Shown: piece by piece, positions 52,520 to 62,551 of the stretch
Numbering within the stretch: position 1 is the first letter of the stretch
Layout: the number at the start of each line of letters is the position of its first letter
Assembly (NCBI RefSeq): GCF_000682695.1
Contig: NZ_AWFG01000002.1
Span: forward strand, 45,449-109,448
Direction of reading: 5' to 3'
Length of the DNA: 64,000 nucleotides
Source of the DNA: Hyphomonas chukchiensis
GTDB taxonomy: Bacteria > Pseudomonadota > Alphaproteobacteria > Caulobacterales > Hyphomonadaceae
Translations under genes and position numbers: made by a program
Notes under the pieces: model-generated
What the model was told of the DNA's origin: nothing
Seen by the model: only the letters and a program-made list of their open reading frames with translations
Databases searched by the model: none

Positions 52520-54442
52520 ATGACCGAACTCAGCCCCAACCGGCTCCTCGATGCGATCAATTCGCCAGACGACCTGAAAGGCCGGTCGCGGGCGGAACTG
52601 AAGCAGATTGCGCAAGAGGTCCGCGAGGAAGTCATTGATGTCGTGTCGGTGACCGGTGGGCACCTGGGGTCCGGTCTGGGCGTGGTGGAACTCACCGTGG
52701 CGATCCATGCCGTGTTCGATGCGCCGGATGACAAGCTGATCTTCGATGTCGGCCACCAGTGCTATCCGCACAAGATCCTGACCGGACGGCGTGACCAGAT
52801 GCGCACGCTGCGGCAGGGCGGTGGCCTGTCCGGCTTCACCAAGCGCGACGAGAGCGAATATGATCCGTTCGGCGCCGCGCATGCCTCGACCTCGATTTCA
52901 GCAGGATTCGGCTTTGCCAAGGCGCGCGACCTGCAAGGCAAGGACAATGACGTCATCTGCGTGATCGGCGATGGCGCGATGACGGCCGGCATGGCCTACG
53001 AGGCGATGAACAATGCGGGTGCAGACAAGTCGCGCCTGATCGTGATCCTCAACGATAATGACATGTCGATTGCTCCGCCGGTTGGTGCGATGAGTAATTA
53101 CCTGTCGAAACTGGTTTCCTCACGGCCCTACCGGGGCCTGCGCAAGATCGCCAAGAAAATGGTGAGCCCGATGGGGCTGGAATCGCCGGCGCGGCGCGCG
53201 GAAGAGTACCTTCGCGGCTTCGCCATGGGCGGCACGCTGTTCGAGGAACTCGGCTTCTATTATATCGGGCCTATTGACGGTCATGACCTCGATACGCTGA
53301 TCCCGATCCTCGAGAACGTGAAGGCGATGCGCGAGGGGCCGATCCTGATCCATGCGGTGACGCAAAAGGGGAAGGGTTATACCCACGCCGAGAATTCGGC
53401 CGACAAGTATCATGGCGTGTCCAAGTTCTCGGTCATCACCGGTGAGCAGGCCAAGGCCAAGCCCAAGGCGCCAGCCTATCAGAAAGTGTTCGGCCAGACG
53501 CTGACCAAGCTGGCCGAGAGTGACCCCAAGATCTGTACGATCACGGCGGCGATGCCTTCCGGCACCAGCACGGATATTTTCGAGAAGTCGTTTCCTGAGC
53601 GCAGCTTCGATGTGGGCATTGCCGAACAGCATGCGGTGACGTTTGCCGCGGGCCTTGCGGCGGATGGCATGCGCCCATTCTGTGCGATCTATTCGACCTT
53701 CCTGCAGCGCGGATATGATCAGGTCGTCCACGATGTGGCGATCCAGCGTCTGCCGGTCCGCTTTGCGATCGACCGGGCTGGGCTTGTCGGCGCTGACGGA
53801 CCGACGCATGCGGGCAGTTTCGACATCGGCTTCATGGGAGCCTTACCGGGCATGGTCTGCATGGCAGCCGCCGATGAGGCGGAGCTGGCGCGCATGGTTT
53901 TGACCGCTGCGCAGATTGATGACCGGCCGAGCGCGTTCCGTTACCCGCGCGGCGAGGGTACGGGCATTGCGATCCCGGATTTGCTGCTGCCGCTGGAAAT
54001 CGGCAAGGGCCGTGTCCTGCGCGAAGGCACAACGATTGCGCTGCTCTCCTATGGTACGCGTCTGCAGGAGGCGCTGAAAGCGGCCGAGATGCTGTCGGCG
54101 CAAGGCCTTTCCGTGACCGTTGCAGATGCGCGCTTTGCCAAGCCGCTGGATACTGAACTGGTCGAGCGGCTTGCGAAAAACCATGAAGTGCTGATCACTT
54201 TGGAAGAAGGCGCGACGGGCGGTTTCGGCAGCTTTGTGCTGGAGCATCTGGCCCGTGTCGGCGCGCTCGATCGGGGCCTGCGCATTCGTCCGATGACGCT
54301 GCCGGATGAATTCCAGAACCATGATACGCCAGACGCCATGTATGAAGCCGCTGGGCTGACGGCCCGCCATATTGCAGCCCGCGCCATCGAAGCACTCGGA
54401 CGTGGTGATATCGCTGAAATCGACCGTTTGGCCCGCGCTTAG
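52520..54442 (+). CDS. dxs: 1-deoxy-D-xylulose-5-phosphate synthase
   Basis: 640 residues, the full length. [12 protein letters not shown] near 45-54 and [11 protein letters not shown] at 76-85 hold active-site histidines, and [18 protein letters not shown] (from 149) binds thiamine diphosphate. [16 protein letters not shown] contains the conserved Glu. It condenses pyruvate and glyceraldehyde 3-phosphate, the first step of the MEP route. AGGGAAAG lies before the ATG. It follows ispA by 75 bases. Confidence 0.97.
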   Translation: MTELSPNRLLDAINSPDDLKGRSRAELKQIAQEVREEVIDVVSVTGGHLGSGLGVVELTVAIHAVFDAPDDKLIFDVGHQCYPHKILTGRRDQMRTLRQGGGLSGFTKRDESEYDPFGAAHASTSISAGFGFAKARDLQGKDNDVICVIGDGAMTAGMAYEAMNNAGADKSRLIVILNDNDMSIAPPVGAMSNYLSKLVSSRPYRGLRKIAKKMVSPMGLESPARRAEEYLRGFAMGGTLFEELGFYYIGPIDGHDLDTLIPILENVKAMREGPILIHAVTQKGKGYTHAENSADKYHGVSKFSVITGEQAKAKPKAPAYQKVFGQTLTKLAESDPKICTITAAMPSGTSTDIFEKSFPERSFDVGIAEQHAVTFAAGLAADGMRPFCAIYSTFLQRGYDQVVHDVAIQRLPVRFAIDRAGLVGADGPTHAGSFDIGFMGALPGMVCMAAADEAELARMVLTAAQIDDRPSAFRYPRGEGTGIAIPDLLLPLEIGKGRVLREGTTIALLSYGTRLQEALKAAEMLSAQGLSVTVADARFAKPLDTELVERLAKNHEVLITLEEGATGGFGSFVLEHLARVGALDRGLRIRPMTLPDEFQNHDTPDAMYEAAGLTARHIAARAIEALGRGDIAEIDRLARA

Positions 54443-54499
54443 CAGACATGACGGAAATGCAATTTGTTTGGCGAGTCTGACCCGGAGTAGGGTGCCCGC

Positions 54500-55129
54500 A
54501 TGACCCCCAGACTGATTCCTCTTCGTGCACTTGTTGTTGCTGTTTTCCTGGCAGGATGTGCCACGGCGCCGCCGACTGACATGGGCCCTGCCTTTGAGGT
54601 GGCCATGTCGGAAGCGAAGTCGGACACAAATCCCTATGAAGCGGACAAGACGTTGACCGCCCTTCTGGACCGCAGCGATCTCTCGACCGACCAACGCGCC
54701 CGTGCGCTTTATGCGCGTGGCAGCCTGCGCCGTCAGGCTAGCGACGACCGCCCGGGTGCCGTGAAGGATTTCGAGTCGATGCTCAAGCTGGCGCCTGACC
54801 ATCCGCTTGTGCAGAATGCGAAAGAGGAACTGGCGTTCGCGGAGGCCGACGTGGAGACGGTCGAGGCCGGGCTGAAGCGCATGCTGACCCTCTCGCAGTG
54901 GTTCGACAGCAAATGGCTGCTTGGCGCGCACGACGAGGCGGCTGCGCGCTATCGCAAGTCAGGGATCAGTCCGAACGAATCGCAGGTCGGTAAGCTGAAG
55001 GCCGCCGGATATCTTTGCGAGGATGAGGATGGCGGCGCGCCGGTCTATACGGTGGGTGATACGCGCCCGGACCTTGAAAACATTTACTGGTGTGGCAGCG
55101 CAGCGCCTGAAAACCCGGCGCAATCGTAA
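54500..55129 (+). CDS. Putative lipoprotein, first of a paralogous pair
   Basis: 209 residues. The leader MTPRLIPLRALVVAVFLAGC ends in a lipobox (FLAGC). The mature part is helical with TPR-like units (EADKTLTALLDRSDLSTDQRARALYARGSL, then GAVKDFESMLKLAPDHP). It ends in a Cys-containing motif, GYLCEDEDGG...IYWCG. The downstream gene has the same architecture and similar motifs, so they are paralogues. I know no function for this family. GGAGTAGGG stands before the ATG. Confidence 0.7.
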   Translation: MTPRLIPLRALVVAVFLAGCATAPPTDMGPAFEVAMSEAKSDTNPYEADKTLTALLDRSDLSTDQRARALYARGSLRRQASDDRPGAVKDFESMLKLAPDHPLVQNAKEELAFAEADVETVEAGLKRMLTLSQWFDSKWLLGAHDEAAARYRKSGISPNESQVGKLKAAGYLCEDEDGGAPVYTVGDTRPDLENIYWCGSAAPENPAQS

Positions 55130-55230
55130 GAAACACACTTTCTCCACAATGCCGCCCTGTCTCCGCTCGGCTTGGGCGGTTAGGGAAGTTCATCACACGC
55201 CAACAGACCGTCCCTATGGAGCCCTCACAC

Positions 55231-55890
55231 ATGATCCGCATTTCTCTACTTGCTGCTGCTTCCGCTCTCATGCTGGCGGCTTGTGCCTCGGCGCCCGAAA
55301 CAGTGAAGGTGCCTGGTGGCATCGATGCCGAAGCAGCCAGTACGGCGCCGGACAGCGCCTTTGAACTCGCCATGCAGACAGTGGAGAACCTGGTAGATGC
55401 CGGCAATACCCAGGCAGCCGTGGACCGGCTGACGCAGCTGCTGGGCAGCCCGACCCTGAGCAAGGAAGAGATGGCCGAGGCGCTGTTCCGTCGTGGCGAG
55501 ATCCGCTTCGGGCCGGGCGGTTATGATGCCGTTGGCGCCGTTGAGGATTTCGAAGAGATCGTCGATTCCTATAGCGATACGGAATGGTACACGGCGGCCG
55601 TTCCGATGCTGGATTCCGCGCGCGGCAAGGTGACCACGCTGGAAACCCAGCTCGCCCAGCCCGAAACGAGCAAGATGCAGAAGTTCAACTTCCTCATGGA
55701 GCTGGGCATGCACGAGGACGCCATTGACCTGATGATTGCAAATGACCTGCAGCCTAGCAATGAGGCCCTGATTGCCATGTATGACATCGGCTACCTCTGT
55801 GAAGGCGACGAGCTGACAGGTCGGACCTATGAAGCCGTGGAGCTTGATGGCACGACACGCGAACTGCGGTTCTGCGATTTCGGAAAATAG
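55231..55890 (+). CDS. Putative lipoprotein, second of a paralogous pair
   Basis: 219 residues from the ATG at 55231 with GGAG ten bases before. The leader MIRISLLAAASALMLAAC ends in a lipobox. It shares with the upstream gene the order of a helical TPR-like body (AAVDRLTQLLGSPTLSKEEMAEALFRRGEI, GAVEDFEEIVDSY) and a final GYLCEGDELTG...LRFC. Sequence identity is clearly moderate, so the duplication is not recent. A strong terminator follows. Confidence 0.7.
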   Translation: MIRISLLAAASALMLAACASAPETVKVPGGIDAEAASTAPDSAFELAMQTVENLVDAGNTQAAVDRLTQLLGSPTLSKEEMAEALFRRGEIRFGPGGYDAVGAVEDFEEIVDSYSDTEWYTAAVPMLDSARGKVTTLETQLAQPETSKMQKFNFLMELGMHEDAIDLMIANDLQPSNEALIAMYDIGYLCEGDELTGRTYEAVELDGTTRELRFCDFGK

Positions 55891-55912
55891 GTTTTCGAGA
55901 CAATTTTCCCCA

Positions 55913-55948
55913 AAATACCCTGCAGCCGAGGCTGCGGGGTATTTTTTT
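55913..55948 (+). terminator. Rho-independent terminator
   Basis: AAATACCCTGCAGCC pairs with GGCTGCGGGGTATTT (one T-G pair), followed by a T-run. It ends the lipoprotein pair and separates it from the acyl-CoA ligase. Confidence 0.9.
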
Positions 55949-56043
55949 GCCCTGAAAGCGGCGTTTCAACACCTAGGGTACTTTAAACCCCTCAAGGGGC
56001 GTGGTTTCTGTGTTTCAGAGAAGAAATCACCGGAGGATACCGA

Positions 56044-57795
56044 ATGCCTGCAGATAGCGCTGCGCCCGCCTGGCCTGTCATGTCCATAGCGGATGCCAAT
56101 GCCGCGCTAGGCGGCCCGGGCTCCCCCCTGGAAATCAGGGATGGCGAAGTCGACGGCGTGAAGATGAAGGTCTACGTCAACGCGCCGCCAACAATCCGCT
56201 CGATCCTCGAGATGGCCGCAGCCACATGGCCCGAGCGCGACTATGTCGTTTACGAGGATGAGCGCGTCACCTTCAAGGGCATGATGCGCGCCGTCCAGCA
56301 TTTCGCGAAAGTGCTGCGTGAGACTTATGGCATCGAGAAGGGCGACCGGGTTGCAATTATCATGCGCAACTATCCGCAATGGCCGGTGGCTTTCTTTGCG
56401 GCCTGCAGCATCGGCGCCATCGCGACGCCGATGAACTCTTGGTGGACCGGCGACGAACTCGAATACGGCCTGTCCTTTGCCGGCGTGAAGCTCGCCGTTG
56501 TTGACGGCCAGATCTATGAGCGCATGCGCGAGCATATGAAGAAGCTGCCGGAACTGGAGCATGTCATCATCGCTCGCGACAAGGGCGAGGACCATGCCGA
56601 TCCGCGCGTGAAGGGCCTCGAGACTTATATTGGCGATGCCAATAGCTGGGGGGAGCTGGATGATATCGGCCTCCCTGCTGTCGAGATCGGTCCGGAAGAC
56701 GATGCGACGATCATGTACACGTCGGGGACGACCGGAAAGCCAAAGGGCGCCTTGGCAACGAACCGCGCGGTCATTTCCAACATGTTCAATTCATCAACCT
56801 GTCAGGCGCGCATGCTGCTGCGGCGTGGCGAGGCAATTCCGGAACCCGACCCGAACGAGCAGAAGGCCACGCTGCTGGCCATTCCGTTCTTCCATGCGAC
56901 CGGCTCGTTCGCGATCCTGATCCCGTCCATGCTGCGTGGTGACAAGATTGTCGCGATGTACAAGTGGGATGCTGGCGAAGCGCTGCCGATCATCGAGCGC
57001 GAGAAGATTACGGCGGTAGGCGGCGTTCCGGCTATCGCATGGCAATTATTGGAACATCCGGACCGGGACAAGTATGACCTGTCATCGATCCAGGCGATCT
57101 CATATGGCGGCGCACCGTCTGCGCCGGAACTGGTCAGCACGATCAAGAAGCGCTTTCCTGATGCGGCCCCCGGCAATGGCTGGGGCATGACCGAGACCTG
57201 CGCCACGGCAACGCTGAATATCGGCGAGGATTATGTGAACCGTCCGTCGAGCGCCGGCGCGCCTCCCGGCGCTGTCGAACTGAAGATCTGCGATCCGGAT
57301 GGCAACACGATGCCCGCTGGCGAGGTTGGCGAACTGTGGTGCAAGAGTCCGTCGAACTGCAAGCGTTACTGGAACCGGCCTGAAGCAACCGCCGAAACAT
57401 TCCGCGACGGTTGGGTCGTGACGGGTGACCTCGCGCGCATTGATGAAGAGGGTTTCCTCTTCCTCGTCGACCGCGCGAAGGACATGCTGATACGGGGCGG
57501 AGAGAACATTTACTGTATCGAAGTCGAGAGCGCGCTCTACGATCATCCGGCAGTAATGGACGCGGCTGTGGTTGGTATTCCGCACAAGGTGCTGGGCGAG
57601 GAAGTTGGCGCCGTGGTGCAGCTGAAGCCGGGCAAGACGGTGACGCAGGATGAGCTGCGGGCACATGTCGCGGGAATTCTGGCGGCGTTCAAAGTGCCGG
57701 TCGAGATCCAGTTCCAGGATGAGCCCCTACCACGCAATGCCAACGGGAAGATCCTGAAACCTGAACTGCGTAGCCGGTTTACGGCGCGCGCGTGA
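56044..57795 (+). CDS. AMP-dependent acyl-CoA synthetase/ligase
   Basis: 583 residues. YTSGTTGKPKG (225-235) is the ATP-binding P-loop-like motif. GMTETCATATLN and TGDLARIDEEGFLFLVDRAKDMLIRGGENIY follow, and the catalytic Lys of the C-terminal domain is about K569 in RNANGKILK. It would activate a carboxylic acid via an acyl-adenylate to an acyl-CoA; the chain type is unknown. GGAGG precedes the ATG. The stop overlaps the GTG start of the methyltransferase (GTGA). Confidence 0.9.
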   Translation: MPADSAAPAWPVMSIADANAALGGPGSPLEIRDGEVDGVKMKVYVNAPPTIRSILEMAAATWPERDYVVYEDERVTFKGMMRAVQHFAKVLRETYGIEKGDRVAIIMRNYPQWPVAFFAACSIGAIATPMNSWWTGDELEYGLSFAGVKLAVVDGQIYERMREHMKKLPELEHVIIARDKGEDHADPRVKGLETYIGDANSWGELDDIGLPAVEIGPEDDATIMYTSGTTGKPKGALATNRAVISNMFNSSTCQARMLLRRGEAIPEPDPNEQKATLLAIPFFHATGSFAILIPSMLRGDKIVAMYKWDAGEALPIIEREKITAVGGVPAIAWQLLEHPDRDKYDLSSIQAISYGGAPSAPELVSTIKKRFPDAAPGNGWGMTETCATATLNIGEDYVNRPSSAGAPPGAVELKICDPDGNTMPAGEVGELWCKSPSNCKRYWNRPEATAETFRDGWVVTGDLARIDEEGFLFLVDRAKDMLIRGGENIYCIEVESALYDHPAVMDAAVVGIPHKVLGEEVGAVVQLKPGKTVTQDELRAHVAGILAAFKVPVEIQFQDEPLPRNANGKILKPELRSRFTARA

Positions 57796-58454
57796 GCGAG
57801 ACGCCGCCCAAGCCTGTTGCGCTGGAAGCTCGCGAGGCTGGCGAGGACGGGCGGCGCTTTTCGCCATCGGTTGCCCGCAATCGCGAGCCGATCCGGGACG
57901 CATTTGCCGAGCACGTTGCGCGCGAGGGACGCGTGCTGGAGATTGCGTCCGGCACCGGCGAGCATGGCGCGTTCCTGACGGAGGCACTGACAGGCCTCGA
58001 CTGGACCTACTCTGACGTGGATGCGGCCAGCCGGGACAGCCAGGCCGCCTGGGTCGCGGCGGCGGAACATGATCGGCTGCACGGGCCACTGGTGCTGGAT
58101 GCAAGCCTTGCCGACTGGGGCGAGGCGGAGGCGGAGCGGCCATGGGACGTCGTGGTCTCCATCAACATGGTGCACATTGCGCCGATGAGCGCCGTGGAGG
58201 GCCTGTTTGCTGGCGCGGGCAGACTTCTTAAGCCCGGCGGGCGGTTGTTTCTCTATGGGCCTTTCGGGCGCGACGGGGTCATGGCGCCGTCCAATGCGCG
58301 TTTCAGCGAAGACCTGAAACGACGGGATATGGAATGGGGCGTTCGCGATCTCGAGATGGAGCTGCTGCCGCTCGCGTCGCTGGCGGACATGATCCTGCAG
58401 GAAATTATCGAGATGCCCGCGAACAATCTCGCTGTCGTGTTCGAGCGCACGTGA
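57792..58454 (+). CDS. DUF938 family SAM-dependent methyltransferase
   Basis: 220 residues from a GTG start that overlaps the upstream stop. FSPSVARNREPIRDAF and VLEIASGTGEHGAFL, with the SAM motif E-I-A-S-G-T-G-E, define DUF938 (PF06080). VSINMVHIAPMSAVEGLFAGAGRLLKPGGRLFLYGPF is the rest of the Rossmann core. Its substrate is unknown. Overlap with the acyl-CoA ligase suggests co-expression, though a biochemical link is not evident. Confidence 0.88.
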   Translation: MSETPPKPVALEAREAGEDGRRFSPSVARNREPIRDAFAEHVAREGRVLEIASGTGEHGAFLTEALTGLDWTYSDVDAASRDSQAAWVAAAEHDRLHGPLVLDASLADWGEAEAERPWDVVVSINMVHIAPMSAVEGLFAGAGRLLKPGGRLFLYGPFGRDGVMAPSNARFSEDLKRRDMEWGVRDLEMELLPLASLADMILQEIIEMPANNLAVVFERT

Positions 58455-58513
58455 TTGACAGAGTGTGCGGCGCGGAACGTACATGGGCCGCGTTAAATAG
58501 ACAGGTAGCCTAC

Positions 58514-59629
58514 ATGACTTTTTCGAGACGGAATGTTCTTCAGGTTGGGGCAGGCTTTTCTGCCATTGGTCTTCTTGGCGCATGTGCGGGGCGTACAGCG
58601 CTGGCAGGTGCACCAGCCGAACATCGTCGTATGATGATCAATGGCAATATGGTCATTCCCGGCAATTCTGATGAACCACTGAGCGATGAGGACAAGGCCC
58701 TTATTCGTTCAACGGGTATAACCGCGCTCAAGATTACGGCTGGCGGAAGCCAGGGCACCTATGATGAGACTCTGGAAGAGCTGGGCGCCTACGCGAAAGT
58801 ATTCGCGAACAATCCTGATGTGTTCATGAAGATCGACTCTGCGGCGGATATCGAGACCGCTTTTGCGACGGAGCGGGTTGGTATCATCCTGGGATTTGAG
58901 GCCTCGACGATGCATGAGGGCAAGACCGAACGGATTGCGGAGTTTGCAGGGCGTGGTGTGCGGATCATGCAGCTTTCGTACAACGTGGCTTCTCCGTTCG
59001 GTACGGGCGTGATGGTGACGGAAGGTCCAAAGGGCCTGACTGCGCTTGGCCGCGAAGCGATTGCGGTGATGGAGGCGAACAGGGTGTTGCTCGATCTCAG
59101 CCATTCGGACCGGGAGACGACCCTCGAAGCCATCAAGGCATCAAGCCACGCCCCGGCGATAACACATGCAGGGTGTGCGGCGGTAAATTCTCATCCACGC
59201 AACAAGACGGATGACGTTCTGCGCGCGCTTGCCGGGAAGGGCGGCGTGGTTGGCCTTTACGAGCTGAGCTATCTGACGCCAGATCTGACGCAGACGCCCC
59301 TTTCAGCCTATATGGCGCATCTTGAGCATGCGCTGAACATGTGCGGCGAAGACCATGTCGGCATTGGCAGCGACGCGCTCATGCTGGCCTTCGACACGAG
59401 CCCTGAAAGCAAGGCGGCGTGGGACGAGTCCATTACTGCGCGTCGCGAGGCGGGCGTAGCGGCGCCGGGTGAGGGGCCGATGCCCTTTGTTGAGGGGCTG
59501 AACGGCCCGCAGCGCATGTCCATGATCGCCGACAGGCTGGCGCTGCTGGGTTACAAGTCCGGTGTTGTCGACAAGGTGATGGGCCGTAACTTCGAACGCG
59601 TGATGAAGCAGGCGTGGGCGACAATCTAG
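58514..59629 (+). CDS. Membrane dipeptidase family (peptidase M19), exported
   Basis: 371 residues from the ATG at 58514. MTFSRRNVLQVGAGFSAIG carries a twin-arginine motif, and LLGAC is a possible lipobox, so it may be a Tat lipoprotein. LDLSHSDRETTLEAI, APAITHAGCAAVNSHPRNKTDDVL and VGIGSDALMLAFD hold the zinc ligands and the HxN/D pattern of M19. D-Ala or mixed dipeptides are possible substrates. The stop is 39 bases before the next gene's start. Confidence 0.85.
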   Translation: MTFSRRNVLQVGAGFSAIGLLGACAGRTALAGAPAEHRRMMINGNMVIPGNSDEPLSDEDKALIRSTGITALKITAGGSQGTYDETLEELGAYAKVFANNPDVFMKIDSAADIETAFATERVGIILGFEASTMHEGKTERIAEFAGRGVRIMQLSYNVASPFGTGVMVTEGPKGLTALGREAIAVMEANRVLLDLSHSDRETTLEAIKASSHAPAITHAGCAAVNSHPRNKTDDVLRALAGKGGVVGLYELSYLTPDLTQTPLSAYMAHLEHALNMCGEDHVGIGSDALMLAFDTSPESKAAWDESITARREAGVAAPGEGPMPFVEGLNGPQRMSMIADRLALLGYKSGVVDKVMGRNFERVMKQAWATI

Positions 59630-59668
59630 CAGATGGACTTTCGGGCGTTCCCGATTGAAATACGCGGC

Positions 59669-60568
59669 ATGAAACAGATCATGAGTGTTGCCTTCGTGGC
59701 GTTGCTGGCCGCTTGCCAGACCGCGCCAGTCCAGACGCCTGCCGATGTCGTGCCCGTCGTGGCGGCTGCTGCGCCGGAGCCCACAGCGGGCCAGCAATGG
59801 TTGTTCGGATCAGCCGAGGCGAGCGTTGTGATGCGCCAGGCATGGGCAACGATTGCAGACTATGTCGAGGCAAAGGCGGCTGAGGCGCCGACATATGGTG
59901 TTGTGCTGACGCCGGATAGCTCGCCTGTGCAGCCGGGTTTCCTGGCGTGTGAAGGCAAACCGCTCGCCGCCGTGTTTGACGCCGACGAGACGCTGATCTG
60001 GAACCTCGGATCCATGGCGGCCTTCGGCCGTATGGGCATCGGCTTTGACCCGGCCATCTGGGACGAATGGGAGAAGACCGGTGCGGGCAAGGCGGTGGCC
60101 ATTCCGGGCGCGCTGGAGGCTCTGGCGCGCATCCGTGAGGCCGGTGTCACGGTGATCGTCAACACGAATCGCGCGGCAGAGAATGCCGCCGGGACCGAAG
60201 CGACTCTGAAAGCCGCCGGTATTGGTGAGTTTTCCCATGGCTCGACGCTGTTCCTGCGTGGCGATGCGCCGGACGGATCCGGCAAGGACGGCCGGCGCAT
60301 GATGATCTCGGAGAATTATTGCGTGATCGCACTGGTCGGTGACCAGTTGGGCGACATTGCAGATCCGTTCAACGAGAAGACATTGAGCGTGATGGACCGG
60401 AAAGTGCTGACCGAAGCGCCTGCGATTACAGACCTGTGGGGTAATGGCTGGTTCGTGTTGCCAAACCCCGTCTACGGCCCGTCGATCCGGGGCGATTTTG
60501 ACGACATATATCCTGAAGCAACACACTGGGTACCGTCTGCGGCGAGCGAACTACCCGCCGCCAACTGA
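59669..60568 (+). CDS. e(P4)-like acid phosphatase / 5'-nucleotidase lipoprotein
   Basis: 299 residues from the ATG at 59669. The leader MKQIMSVAFVALLAAC ends in a lipobox. DADET at 104-108 is the HAD nucleophile motif (DxDxT), VIVNTNRAAEN is motif II, and LVGDQLGDIADPF motif IV. This fits the class B/IIIB HAD phosphatases such as lipoprotein e(P4), which free nucleosides or NMN at the cell surface. No strong ribosome site is seen; the earlier ATG at 59633 is an alternative start. Confidence 0.82.
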   Translation: MKQIMSVAFVALLAACQTAPVQTPADVVPVVAAAAPEPTAGQQWLFGSAEASVVMRQAWATIADYVEAKAAEAPTYGVVLTPDSSPVQPGFLACEGKPLAAVFDADETLIWNLGSMAAFGRMGIGFDPAIWDEWEKTGAGKAVAIPGALEALARIREAGVTVIVNTNRAAENAAGTEATLKAAGIGEFSHGSTLFLRGDAPDGSGKDGRRMMISENYCVIALVGDQLGDIADPFNEKTLSVMDRKVLTEAPAITDLWGNGWFVLPNPVYGPSIRGDFDDIYPEATHWVPSAASELPAAN

Positions 60569-60571
60569 GGC

Positions 60572-62308
60572 TCAGTTGCCGCCGCCGAACTGCTCGGTCC
60601 ATGCGGCGACCTGCTCGTCTTCGATCTTCTGGAAGAGGACATCTGGCGGCGTGATCGGCATGCCATGGGGCAGGGCATCCAGCAGCTTTGCGAAATCCGT
60701 GTCCGGCTTGGCGCCGGGCAGGTTACGGTGCTCTTCCGGGATGCCAAGGGCATCAAGGATTTTCTTGCCGGCATCCGGAATGATCGGCAGGGCGAGAATG
60801 CCGAAAAGGGCGGCGAGGTTCAGGCCTGCGCGCACCCCGACAGCGGCCGCATCGAAATCATTCTTGTACTTCACCCATGGCTCGGCCTTGGTGAGGTATT
60901 CGTTGCCTGCCGCCCAGATGGCGCGTGTTTCGGCAGCGGCCTTGCGGAACTCCATGGCTTCATAATGTTCGATCAGGCGGGGCAGGCGCTCGGCCAGCTC
61001 GGCTGTCATCCACGCCTCTGCGTCGCCCTGCTCGCCTGCGGCGGGCACCTGGCCGTCAAATTTGCTGGCAGCATACTTGGTGATGCGGTTGACGAAATTG
61101 CCGAGCACGTTGGCGAGGTCGGAGTTAACGGCGGCCTGGAAGCCTTCCCATGTGAAGGCTGCATCGGAGCCTTCCGGCGAATTGGCGATCAGGTACCAGC
61201 GCCAATAGTCTGACGGGAGCAGCTCTAGCGCCTGGTCCATGAAGACGCCGCGCTTGTTGCTGGTCGAGAACTTGCCACCATACCAGGTGACCCAATTGAA
61301 GGCCTTGAGCTTGTCGACCGTCTTCCATGGCTCGCCGCTTCCGAGCAGCGTGACCGGGAAACTGACCGTGTGGAAGGCGACATTGTCCTTGCCCATGAAC
61401 TGGACATACTCAGTCTCATCGGCGCCCTTGTCGGTGCGCCAGAGGGCTTCCCAATCACCGCCTGTGGCTTCGGCCCATTCCTGTGTCGCGGCGATATATT
61501 CGATCGGTGCATCGAACCAGACATAGAAGACCTTGTCCTCATACCCGGGCCGAGGCGCGCCGTCCGGGCCGAGCACTTTGATGCCCCATGAAAGGTCACG
61601 CGTGATAGAGCGGGCGATGAGGCCCTCGTCCAGCCACTTGTTGGCAATCGAGACGGCGAGGCTTGGCCAGTTGGCGCCTTTCTTGTTCACCCATGCGCGG
61701 ATCTCGTCCTGCGACTTCTCCTGCAGCAGATAGAGATGGTTGGTGTCGCGGATCTCGATATTGGTTCCGCCGGAGACGGCAGAATAGGGATTGATCAGGT
61801 CGACGGGGTCGAGCAGGTTTCCGCAATTATCGCATTGGTCTCCGCGCGCCTTTTCGAAGCCGCAGTGCGGGCATGTGCCTTCAACATAGCGATCGGGCAG
61901 GAAGCGGCCGTCATCGACCGAATAGACCTGCTTCGACGTGCGTTCCTCGATCAGGCCCCGCGCCTCCAGCGCCTGCGCGAAGTGCTGTGTCAGGGCATGG
62001 TTGGCCGGGCGGGATGAGCGGCCGAACCAGTCGAAGGACAGGTTGAAGCCTTCGCCAGCCTTGCGCTGGATCTCGAACTGTTCGTCGCAATAGGCCTGCA
62101 CGGTCATGCCAGCGGCCTGTGCGGCCAGTTCGGCGGGCGTACCATGTTCGTCGGTGGCGCAGATATAAGTCACATCGTTGCCCATCAGGCGCATCACACG
62201 AGCATAGACGTCGGCTGGCAGCATGGAGCCTGCGAGGTTGCCGAGGTGTTTGATGCCGTTGATATAGGGCAGAGCGGAGGTGATCAGAATGCGCCGGGGT
62301 CGCGACAT
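60572..62308 (-). CDS. metG: Methionyl-tRNA synthetase
   Basis: 578 residues. HLGN at 21-24 is the HIGH-type motif, the zinc knuckle is C146/C149 and C159/C162 (CPHCGFEKARGDQCDNCG), and KFSTS at 346-350 stands in the KMSKS position. DAPIEYIAATQEWA and GKDNVAFHTVSFPVTLL follow the class I pattern. A C-terminal domain of about 140 residues completes it. It charges tRNA-Met. The stop is three bases from the upstream phosphatase stop (convergent). Confidence 0.95.
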   Translation of the reverse strand: MSRPRRILITSALPYINGIKHLGNLAGSMLPADVYARVMRLMGNDVTYICATDEHGTPAELAAQAAGMTVQAYCDEQFEIQRKAGEGFNLSFDWFGRSSRPANHALTQHFAQALEARGLIEERTSKQVYSVDDGRFLPDRYVEGTCPHCGFEKARGDQCDNCGNLLDPVDLINPYSAVSGGTNIEIRDTNHLYLLQEKSQDEIRAWVNKKGANWPSLAVSIANKWLDEGLIARSITRDLSWGIKVLGPDGAPRPGYEDKVFYVWFDAPIEYIAATQEWAEATGGDWEALWRTDKGADETEYVQFMGKDNVAFHTVSFPVTLLGSGEPWKTVDKLKAFNWVTWYGGKFSTSNKRGVFMDQALELLPSDYWRWYLIANSPEGSDAAFTWEGFQAAVNSDLANVLGNFVNRITKYAASKFDGQVPAAGEQGDAEAWMTAELAERLPRLIEHYEAMEFRKAAAETRAIWAAGNEYLTKAEPWVKYKNDFDAAAVGVRAGLNLAALFGILALPIIPDAGKKILDALGIPEEHRNLPGAKPDTDFAKLLDALPHGMPITPPDVLFQKIEDEQVAAWTEQFGGGN

Positions 62309-62455
62309 GAGGGTATTTCTTTCCGGTTTTGCCTCTGAGGAGGCGTGAATCGGGCTGCATGCCCGCTGAAACGGGACTTTTAGCGTGATGAGCCGGAAAA
62401 GAAAGAAACTTGGGCGGAATTGGGCAGTTGCGGCGTCAGTCTTGGCGCGAGCACC

Positions 62456-62493
62456 AAAAAAAGCCCCGAACCGTCAAGCGACCGGTCCGGGGC
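62456..62493 (-). terminator. Rho-independent terminator
   Basis: Read on the minus strand, GCCCCGGACCGGT pairs with ACGGTTCGGGGC around about six bases, followed by seven T. It ends the OmpA-like gene. Confidence 0.85.
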
Positions 62494-62551
62494 AGTGTTT
62501 GCACAGAGGGGAGCGGTGAGGCACCCTCCGTGCCAGCCAAATGAATGGGTA

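Noticed and set aside
59600..59850. Similar peptides VMKQAWATI (end of the dipeptidase) and VMRQAWATI (phosphatase)
   Set aside because: The DNA differs at several bases and each segment fits its own family, so it is more likely coincidence than a duplicated junction.
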